Below, one piece after another: positions 6,843 to 11,055 of a stretch of DNA of 11,055 bases. Origin of the DNA: an uncultured Clostridia bacterium. GTDB lineage: Bacteria; Bacillota; Clostridia; UMGS1810. Position 1 is the stretch's first letter; each line of letters begins with the position of its first letter. The stretch lies in NCBI GenBank assembly GCA_905210855.1, contig CAJLYL010000053.1:1-11055 (forward strand). The letters run 5' to 3'. The notes below the pieces were generated by a model that was not told the DNA's origin, did not search any database, and saw nothing but the letters and a program-made list of their open reading frames with translations. The translations under genes were made by a program, and so were the position numbers.

Positions 6843-7706
6843 TTACGCCTTATTTACAGAACCGAAGAGCTCCATTTTCTCTTTAACGGTAGCCTTGATA
6901 GCCTCTGCGCCGGGCGCGAGGAGCTTTCTCGGGTCAAAGCCCTTGCCCTCAAGGTCCTTGCCTGCCTCGATGTATTTTCTTGTTGCGTCCGCAAACGACA
7001 GCTGACATTCTGTGTTTACATTAATCTTGGAAACGCCGAGCGAGATAGCTTTTTTAATCATATCTGCCGGAATGCCTGTGCCGCCGTGGAGTACGAGGGG
7101 CATCGGGTTGGTCGCTTCGCTTATCTTCTCGAGCACGTCAAAGCGCAGCCCCTGCCAGTTTGCAGGGTATTTGCCGTGGATATTGCCTATGCCAGCCGCA
7201 AGCATATCTACGCCGAGGTCTGCAATCATCTTGCATTCGTCAACATCGGCAACCTCGCCGCCGCCGATAACGCCGTCCTCCTCGCCGCCGATAGAGCCGA
7301 CCTCCGCCTCAACGGAAAGACCCTTTTCGTGAGCAAGCTTGATGATTTCCTTTGTTTTTTCGATATTCTCGTTGATGTCGTAGTGAGAGCCGTCGAACAT
7401 AACCGAGGAGAAGCCTGCCTCAATTACCTTGAAAGCGTGCTCGTAGCTGCCGTGGTCGAGGTGGAGTGCAACCGGAACCGTGATTCCGAGTTCGCCGAGC
7501 ATACCGTTTACCATGCCGACAACCGTCTTGTAGCCGCACATATATTTGCCTGCGCCCTCGGATACGCCGAGGATAACGGGAGAGTTGAGCTCCTGGGCGG
7601 TTTGCAGGATGGATTTTGTCCACTCAAGGTTATTGATGTTGAACTGACCTACCGCATATTTGCCTTCCTTTGCTTTTACAAGCATTTCTTTTGCTGAAAC
7701 TAACAT
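6843..7706 (-). CDS. fba: Class II fructose-1,6-bisphosphate aldolase
   Basis: This zinc-dependent enzyme cleaves fructose 1,6-bisphosphate to dihydroxyacetone phosphate and glyceraldehyde 3-phosphate in cytoplasmic glycolysis, and runs the reverse in gluconeogenesis. The 287-residue length fits the short class II (FbaA-like) group. LHLDHG places the catalytic Asp at 84 and a zinc His at 85. EAEVGSIGGEEDG (133-145) supplies Glu135 and the glycine loop. GNIHGKY gives His177, LHGGTG gives His207, and INVNTECQ forms a phosphate-binding loop. The start is supported by AGGAGG at 7715-7720 (minus strand), 8 nt upstream. The gene lies 30 bp downstream of glyQS on the same strand without an intervening terminator, so co-transcription is likely. 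No truncation or missing catalytic residue is visible. A related aldolase (tagatose-bisphosphate type) is a less likely alternative. Confidence 0.93.
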   Translation of the reverse strand: MLVSAKEMLVKAKEGKYAVGQFNINNLEWTKSILQTAQELNSPVILGVSEGAGKYMCGYKTVVGMVNGMLGELGITVPVALHLDHGSYEHAFKVIEAGFSSVMFDGSHYDINENIEKTKEIIKLAHEKGLSVEAEVGSIGGEEDGVIGGGEVADVDECKMIADLGVDMLAAGIGNIHGKYPANWQGLRFDVLEKISEATNPMPLVLHGGTGIPADMIKKAISLGVSKINVNTECQLSFADATRKYIEAGKDLEGKGFDPRKLLAPGAEAIKATVKEKMELFGSVNKA

Positions 7707-7736
7707 TATAAATTCCTCCTAAATTAATTTTGTATA

Positions 7737-9128
7737 TTAAAACTCAAGCTGCTTTTCAATGTAGGGTATAACCTCGTCCATAGAGAGGGTAATCTGCTCC
7801 ATGGTGTCGCGGTTTCTCACGGTTACGTTGCCGCTCTCCTCGCTGTCGAAGTCGTATGTCACGCACCAGGGCGTGCCGATTTCGTCCTGACGGCGGTATC
7901 TCTTGCCTATTGAGCCGGATTCGTCAAACTCGCAGTTGAATCTCTTGCTCATCTGCTCATAGAGCTTGTATGCCTTGTCGCTGAGCTTCTTTGAGAGAGG
8001 CAGAACCGCAGCTTTCACCGGAGCAATCGCCGGGTGGAAACGCATAACGACTCTGGTGTCGCCCTCCTTAATCTCCTCCTCGTCATATGCCTCCACAAGG
8101 AAAGCAAGCGCAACTCTGTCCGCACCGAGTGACGGCTCGATAACGTAGGGAACATATCTCTCGTTTGTCTCGGGGTCGATGTATTCCATCTTTTCGCCCG
8201 AGTGCTCAGAGTGCTGCTTGAGGTCGTAGTCGGTTCTGTCCGCAATGCCCCACAGCTCGCCCCAGCCAAACGGGAACATAAACTCTATGTCCGTTGTCGC
8301 CTTGCTGTAAAATGCGAGCTCCTCCTGAGCGTGGTCGCGCATCTTAATGTTTTCTTCTTTAATGCCGAGGCTGAGCAGGAAGTTTTTGCAGTAATCCTTC
8401 CAGTATACAAACCAGTCGAGGTCGGTGTCCGGCTTGCAGAAGAACTCAAGCTCCATCTGCTCAAATTCTCTTATCCTGAAAATGAAGTTTCCCGGGGTAA
8501 TCTCGTTTCGGAACGATTTACCTATCTGACCTATGCCGAAAGGAATTTTCTTCCTTGATGTACGCTGAACATTCTTGAAGTTTACGAAGATGCCTTGGGC
8601 AGTCTCCGGACGGAGATAGAGCTGCGAGCTTGAATCCTCGGTAACGCCCTGAAATGTCTTGAACATCAGGTTAAACTGCCTTATGTCAGTGTAGTTCATG
8701 CTGCCGCACTTGGGGCATTTTATGTTGTTTTCCTTTATGAACTTGCTCATTTCGTCGGCGCTCCAGCCGTCAACGGTGACTGTTTCGCCCTTGTCGTAGT
8801 ACCAGTCCTCTATGAGCTTGTCCGCTCTGTATCTGGATTTGCAGTCTTTGCAGTCCATGAGCGGGTCGCTGAAGCCGCCCACATGACCCGATGCAACCCA
8901 TGTTTCGGGGTTCATAAGTATCGCTGCGTCCAGCCCCACGTTGTAAGGGGACTCCTGAACAAATTTTTTCCACCACGCTTTTTTTACGTTGTTCTTAAAT
9001 TCAACGCCGAGCGGGCCGTAGTCCCATGAATTCGCAAGGCCGCCGTATATCTCCGAGCCGGGATACACGAAGCCTCTGCCTTTGCACAGGGCAACGATTT
9101 TGTCCATTGTCTTTTCGGAATTTTGCAT
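7737..9128 (-). CDS. glyQS: Glycine--tRNA ligase, homodimeric (alpha2) type
   Basis: This class II synthetase joins glycine to tRNA-Gly using ATP. The 463-residue chain is the single-subunit alpha2 form rather than the two-gene glyQ/glyS form found in many other bacteria. GRGFVYPGSEIYGGLANSWDYGPLG (17-41) is the family opening. Two CxxC pairs (Cys93/96 and Cys138/141) form a likely zinc site in the insertion. RPETAQGIF (173-181) and FRNEITPGN (Arg207, motif 2) bind ATP and glycine. EPSLGADR (331-338) is motif 3. Residues about 365-463 are the anticodon-binding domain. The start has AAAGGA (9139-9144, minus strand) 10 nt upstream, a somewhat wide spacing; Met8 is an in-frame alternative. The stop is 30 bp before fba. 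No T-box fits in the short leader. The protein appears complete. Confidence 0.95.
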   Translation of the reverse strand: MQNSEKTMDKIVALCKGRGFVYPGSEIYGGLANSWDYGPLGVEFKNNVKKAWWKKFVQESPYNVGLDAAILMNPETWVASGHVGGFSDPLMDCKDCKSRYRADKLIEDWYYDKGETVTVDGWSADEMSKFIKENNIKCPKCGSMNYTDIRQFNLMFKTFQGVTEDSSSQLYLRPETAQGIFVNFKNVQRTSRKKIPFGIGQIGKSFRNEITPGNFIFRIREFEQMELEFFCKPDTDLDWFVYWKDYCKNFLLSLGIKEENIKMRDHAQEELAFYSKATTDIEFMFPFGWGELWGIADRTDYDLKQHSEHSGEKMEYIDPETNERYVPYVIEPSLGADRVALAFLVEAYDEEEIKEGDTRVVMRFHPAIAPVKAAVLPLSKKLSDKAYKLYEQMSKRFNCEFDESGSIGKRYRRQDEIGTPWCVTYDFDSEESGNVTVRNRDTMEQITLSMDEVIPYIEKQLEF

Positions 9129-9174
9129 TTTATTTCAATCCTTTCGTTTGGTTTCAAAAAAATCATACATATAT

Positions 9175-9203
9175 AGTTTAGTGTAGAGCGGCGGATTTGT
9201 CAA
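9175..9203 (-). promoter_or_regulatory. Promoter for glyQS (and probably fba)
   Basis: On the minus strand TTGACA (9203-9198) is separated by 17 bp from TAAACT (9180-9175). The -35 is perfect and the -10 is weaker. The predicted leader is about 40 nt, too short for a T-box antiterminator. Confidence 0.6.
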
Positions 9204-9245
9204 GCGTTTTGCGCGGATTTTGTATATTGTTACAGATATTTTTAC

Positions 9246-9274
9246 TTGACTTTTTTTCATGAATATTATATAAT
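9246..9274 (+). promoter_or_regulatory. Promoter for the tRNA-Pro gene
   Basis: TTGACT (9246-9251), a 17-bp spacer and a perfect TATAAT (9269-9274) lie 30 bp upstream of the tRNA. The spacer starts with a T tract. This is among the best consensus matches in the window and suits a stable RNA gene. Confidence 0.8.
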
Positions 9275-9304
9275 ATAGCGGTATCGCAAATTACATAGCA
9301 TTTT

Positions 9305-9380
9305 CGGGGTGTAGCGCAGCTGGTAGCGCGCCAGTTTTGGGAACTGGATGTCGTCGGTTCGAGTCCGGTCACCCCGACCA
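9305..9380 (+). tRNA. tRNA-Pro (anticodon UGG)
   Basis: The 76-nt gene folds into a full cloverleaf. The acceptor CGGGGTG (9305-9311) pairs with CACCCCG (9370-9376), followed by discriminator A and an encoded CCA (9378-9380). The anticodon stem CCAGT/ACTGG (9331-9335, 9343-9347) holds loop TTTGGGA, so the anticodon is TGG at 9338-9340, with G37 as usual for tRNA-Pro. The T loop is TTCGAGT. The T stem has two G-U type pairs at its outer end. UGG reads CCA and by wobble other proline codons. It is a single gene with its own promoter and terminator. Confidence 0.96.
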
Positions 9381-9383
9381 CGT

Positions 9384-9419
9384 CGGAGCAAGCTGTATAT
9401 AGCTTGCTCTGATTTTTTA
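9384..9419 (+). terminator. Terminator of tRNA-Pro
   Basis: CGGAGCAAGCT (9384-9394) pairs with AGCTTGCTCTG (9401-9411), an 11-bp stem with one G-U and a 6-nt loop, followed by ATTTTTTA. It begins 3 nt after the encoded CCA, so the primary transcript has a very short 3' trailer. Confidence 0.85.
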
Positions 9420-9434
9420 TGCAAAAATCAGAGC
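9406..9434. promoter_or_regulatory. Second hairpin that competes with the tRNA terminator
   Basis: GCTCTGATTTTT (9406-9417) is perfectly complementary to AAAAATCAGAGC (9423-9434) with a 5-nt loop. Its left arm is the right arm plus T tract of the terminator at 9384-9419, so the two hairpins cannot form together. On the minus strand the same palindrome could itself end transcription coming from the right. A role as antiterminator is speculative. Confidence 0.5.
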
Positions 9435-9690
9435 TCGCTCATGCCGCTGCTCCTCCTTTTTCGCAAAAAAGGCACGCTCGGCTCAACTGCTCGCTTGTAA
9501 ACGCGCTCGCGACGTTTCGCTGTCGCTACCACCTTTTTGCGAGTGCGCCTGCGGCGTGTGAAATATCCGCTAAGGCAGATATCCGAGCCTGTCAGCAGTG
9601 TGTCGACGGATTGAATTTTTGTAATACTGTATGGATGACATTGGTTAATCAGACAGACGCAATTTATTTACGCAGAAAAATCTGCTGTCC
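9421..9690. other. GC-rich non-coding stretch downstream of tRNA-Pro
   Basis: No credible gene is present. CCTTTTT (9455-9461) pairs with AAAAAGG (9466-9472), and the string CGCAAAAAAGG (9462-9472) recurs inverted as CCTTTTTGCG at 9532-9541, one A shorter. GCAGA (9672-9676) and TCTGC (9681-9685) form another small hairpin. The composition (CGCTCGCG, TCGCTGTCGC) differs from the flanks. I suspect a dispersed repeat associated with tRNA loci, or a decayed insert. An open frame at 9419-9715 looks spurious. Confidence 0.4.
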
Positions 9691-9692
9691 TA

Positions 9693-9736
9693 TTGGCATT
9701 GCGGTATATTTGTGACATAATAAAGACATAATAAAG
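9693..9736 (+). promoter_or_regulatory. Promoter with tandem 11-bp direct repeat before the antitoxin gene
   Basis: TTGGCA (9693-9698), a 17-bp spacer and CATAAT (9716-9721) form a plausible promoter. The -10 lies within GACATAATAAA, which occurs twice head to tail (9714-9724 and 9725-9735). Phd/YefM antitoxins usually repress their own promoter, so the duplicated site could be the operator (inference). GGGAG (9739-9743) is the ribosome binding site, 8 nt before the ATG at 9752. Confidence 0.45.
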
Positions 9737-9751
9737 CCGGGAGATGATATT

Positions 9752-10012
9752 ATGCCACAGATAATACCGATTCGTGATTTGAAAAACACAAGCAAAATAT
9801 CCGAAATCTGCCATTCCTCAAGCGAGCCTGTTTTTATAACAAAAAACGGTTATGGAGACATGGTCATTATGAGTATGGAGGCATATGAAAAAACGATATA
9901 TATGAATTCCATATATGAAAAGCTTGCAAAAGCCGAAAAATCGGTAACAAACGGCAATGTTTCCGATGCCATGGATTCAATTGGTCGTATCAGAAAAGAA
10001 TATGAGTTATAA
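9752..10012 (+). CDS. Phd/YefM-family antitoxin, apparently without its toxin
   Basis: The 86-residue protein matches the Phd/YefM antitoxin pattern. The N-terminal part IIPIRDLKNTSKISEICHSS is a dimerising DNA-binding fold, then EPVFITKNGYGDMVIMSME is the typical strand-turn-strand ending in M.AYEK. A helical, charged C-terminus (about 50-86) would bind and neutralise a RelE/ParE-type ribonuclease or gyrase toxin and mask it until stress. Its length is normal and the start has GGGAG 8 nt upstream. The expected toxin gene should start within or just after its 3' end. Only a 17-codon frame is found there (10002-10055), followed directly by a deacetylase gene. The antitoxin is therefore probably orphaned. 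It may still repress its promoter or counter toxins encoded elsewhere. Confidence 0.88.
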   Translation: MPQIIPIRDLKNTSKISEICHSSSEPVFITKNGYGDMVIMSMEAYEKTIYMNSIYEKLAKAEKSVTNGNVSDAMDSIGRIRKEYEL

Positions 10013-10055
10013 GCTGCTTATTACAATAGTAACGGGAGGTGTGTTGTATGAATAA
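10002..10055 (+). pseudogene. Remnant start of a RelE/ParE-type toxin gene
   Basis: An ATG at 10002 overlaps the antitoxin stop by 11 nt, the usual toxin position. It begins MSYKLLIT, which resembles the first beta strand of RelE/ParE-family toxins (M.YKL.IT), then diverges into IVTGGVLYE and stops. The divergent part is the ribosome binding site and start of the deacetylase gene. I infer that a deletion joined codon 8 or so of a toxin gene to the deacetylase upstream region. The alternative is a chance short frame that only couples translation. Confidence 0.5.
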
Positions 10056-10776
10056 TTGTTTCCCTGACGGCAAAAACAAAGCCGTGACATTCAGCTTTGA
10101 CGACGGCGTGACCCAGGATAAACGGCTGATTGAGATTTTTAACAAATATAATCTGAAAGCAACCTTTAATCTCAATTCGGATTTGCTCGGCTTGCCGGGA
10201 CATTTGACCTGTGAAGGGCGCAGGGTGAGCCATGTTAAAAATAACCCTAAGGATATCAGATATATTTATGACGGTCATGAGGTGGCGGCGCACACTCTGA
10301 CCCACCCCAACCTTACGGTGATTGAGGATGACGACACGGTTATCCGCCAGGTGGAGAGAGACAGGATTAATCTCTCCGAACCGGCGGGATATGAGGTCAG
10401 GGGTATGGCATATCCCTGCGGCGGCGTCAACTGCAACGGGCGTGTGGCGGATTTGATAAAGAACAACACTCCCGTTAAATATGCTCGAACCATTGCCACG
10501 ACGGCCAGCTTTGAGCCGTATGCGGATTTGTATCAGTACAAGGGGACGATTTACTGCCACGGAGAGTGGGACAAGCTGTTTGAAACGGCGCGCGATTTTG
10601 CTGAATTAAAGACAAGCGAGCCAAAGGTGTTTTATATTTGGGGACATTCGTTTGAGTTTGACATATATCCCGAGCGCTGGGAGCTTTTTGAGGAGTTTTG
10701 CGCTTTTATGGGCGGCAGAGACGATATATTCTGCGGAACAAACCTTGAGGTGCTGTGCCCGGCAGAGCAGAATTGA
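10048..10776 (+). CDS. NodB/CE4-like polysaccharide deacetylase family protein, cytoplasmic
   Basis: The 242-residue protein has the motifs of carbohydrate esterase family 4, which removes acetyl groups from sugar polymers with a divalent metal. FSFDDG (15-20) supplies catalytic and metal Asp18/Asp19. HTLTHP gives metal His82 and His86. AYPCGG (121-126) stands in for the R.P.G motif. IWGHSFEFD carries His200 near the catalytic-base motif. No signal peptide or membrane segment is visible, so it probably acts inside the cell, on a small or intracellular substrate that I cannot name. GGGAGG (10034-10039) lies 8 nt before this ATG; a GTG at 10039 would overlap the ribosome site and is less likely. 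Its start overlaps the end of the toxin remnant by 8 nt, so it may be translated from the antitoxin transcript. Confidence 0.85.
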   Translation: MNNCFPDGKNKAVTFSFDDGVTQDKRLIEIFNKYNLKATFNLNSDLLGLPGHLTCEGRRVSHVKNNPKDIRYIYDGHEVAAHTLTHPNLTVIEDDDTVIRQVERDRINLSEPAGYEVRGMAYPCGGVNCNGRVADLIKNNTPVKYARTIATTASFEPYADLYQYKGTIYCHGEWDKLFETARDFAELKTSEPKVFYIWGHSFEFDIYPERWELFEEFCAFMGGRDDIFCGTNLEVLCPAEQN

Positions 10777-10787
10777 TATTACGAAGA

Positions 10788-10819
10788 GACTTTTTTTGAA
10801 AAAGTTTTCAAAAAAAGTC
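10788..10819. terminator. AT-rich palindrome: weak terminator of the deacetylase gene or upstream element of rRNA promoter P1
   Basis: GACTTTTTTTGAAAA (10788-10802) is the exact complement of 10805-10819, but the stem is A/T-rich with a tiny 2-nt centre, so it is weak as a hairpin. It ends 10 bp before the -35 of promoter P1 and may work mainly as an A/T-tract UP element. A similar palindrome precedes P2, which favours the promoter role. Confidence 0.45.
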
Positions 10820-10829
10820 GAAAAAACAC

Positions 10830-10858
10830 TTGACACCGCCCCTGCGTTGTGGTATTAT
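10830..10858 (+). promoter_or_regulatory. rRNA-type promoter P1
   Basis: A perfect TTGACA (10830-10835), a 17-bp spacer and TATTAT (10853-10858) are preceded by A tracts. The spacer end and -10 read TGTGGTATTATAAT, nearly the same as in P2. Confidence 0.85.
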
Positions 10859-10906
10859 AATAAGGCACCTTGCGTGAGAGATTCACCGCGGTGCATGGGT
10901 CAAAAA

Positions 10907-10963
10907 AGTTTTTTGAGAAATTTTCAAAAAACTCTTGACAAACCGATGCCGATGTGGTATCAT
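10907..10963 (+). promoter_or_regulatory. rRNA-type promoter P2 with A/T-rich palindromic upstream element
   Basis: A perfect TTGACA (10935-10940), a 17-bp spacer and TATCAT (10958-10963) form the second promoter, 105 bp after P1. AGTTTTTTGA (10907-10916) and TCAAAAAACT (10924-10933) form an inverted repeat ending one base before the -35, as expected for an UP element. Tandem strong promoters of this kind are typical of Firmicute rRNA operons. Confidence 0.85.
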
Positions 10964-10965
10964 AA

Positions 10966-11055
10966 TCAGGTCGCCTCAAAAAGAGGCTGACGATTGAACC
11001 TTGAAAAATAAACAGCATAAAGATTGAGGTTCTCGTTAAAAGAGAATTGAGTTAC
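10966..11055 (+). promoter_or_regulatory. Leader of an rRNA operon, cut by the window end
   Basis: GCCTC (10973-10977) and GAGGC (10983-10987) form a hairpin. CCTTGAAAAATAAACAG (10999-11015) resembles the boxA-like leader element (CTTTGAAAACTGAACA) conserved before 16S rRNA in Firmicutes. TTCTC (11030-11034) and GAGAA (11042-11046) form a last small hairpin. The 16S gene should begin shortly after base 11055 but is not in the window. Confidence 0.75.

Noticed and set aside
9129..9245. T-box riboswitch upstream of glyQS
   Set aside because: A good promoter lies only about 47 nt from the start codon, which leaves no room for a specifier loop and antiterminator.
9178..9381. Minus-strand frame reading GVTGLEPTTSSS
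   Set aside because: This is the familiar spurious translation of the reverse strand of a tRNA gene.
9419..9715. 98-residue plus-strand frame after the tRNA
   Set aside because: It begins in the terminator palindrome, has no ribosome binding site, and its Cys/Ala-rich translation looks like a read-through of repetitive non-coding DNA.
10039..10047. GTG start for the deacetylase
   Set aside because: The GTG overlaps the GGGAGG ribosome site; the ATG at 10048 has ideal 8-nt spacing.

Overview
The window looks like a piece of a chromosome from a Gram-positive Clostridia-type Firmicute, probably an uncultured gut lineage. The sequence-based reasons are AGGAGG Shine-Dalgarno sites, sigma-A-like promoters of the form TTGACW-17 bp-TANNAT, two Sec-exported proteins with S-layer homology (SLH) domains, a class II fructose-bisphosphate aldolase, a homodimeric-type glycyl-tRNA synthetase, and moderate GC content (not counted exactly). 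I cannot name a genus from this alone.

Layout. Bases 1-184 hold a repeat fragment, a strong terminator for a gene outside the window, and a promoter. Bases 272-3334 (+) encode a 1020-residue secreted protein with two cohesin-like modules, five divergent Ig-like repeats, a small Cys/His insert and three C-terminal SLH domains. Bases 3335-3857 are an intergenic block dense with inverted repeats, including a perfect 31-bp palindromic pair. Bases 3958-6771 (+) encode a second secreted SLH protein, with SLH domains at the N-terminus and a long beta-rich body of unknown role. A 21-bp bidirectional terminator separates it from the convergent minus-strand pair glyQS (9128 to 7737) and fba (7706 to 6843). 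Next on the plus strand come a tRNA-Pro(UGG) with its own promoter and terminator, a GC-rich non-coding stretch, a Phd/YefM-type antitoxin, a 17-codon remnant that looks like the start of its lost toxin, and a cytoplasmic NodB/CE4-like deacetylase. The last 270 bases carry two tandem strong promoters and a leader typical of the region just upstream of a 16S rRNA gene, which itself lies outside the window.

How it fits together. The two SLH proteins are probably cell-surface components bound to the secondary cell-wall polymer. The first has the domain layout of an anchoring scaffoldin (cohesin modules outward, SLH at the wall), although nothing here proves it binds dockerins. glyQS and fba are housekeeping genes that may share a transcript. 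The antitoxin to deacetylase stretch looks like a decayed toxin-antitoxin module whose toxin gene was deleted and replaced by the deacetylase, leaving three overlapping reading frames. I see no CRISPR array, transposase, phage gene or clear new defence system. The most unusual items are the toxin remnant, the cohesin/SLH protein, the palindrome cluster, and the alternative hairpins after the tRNA.
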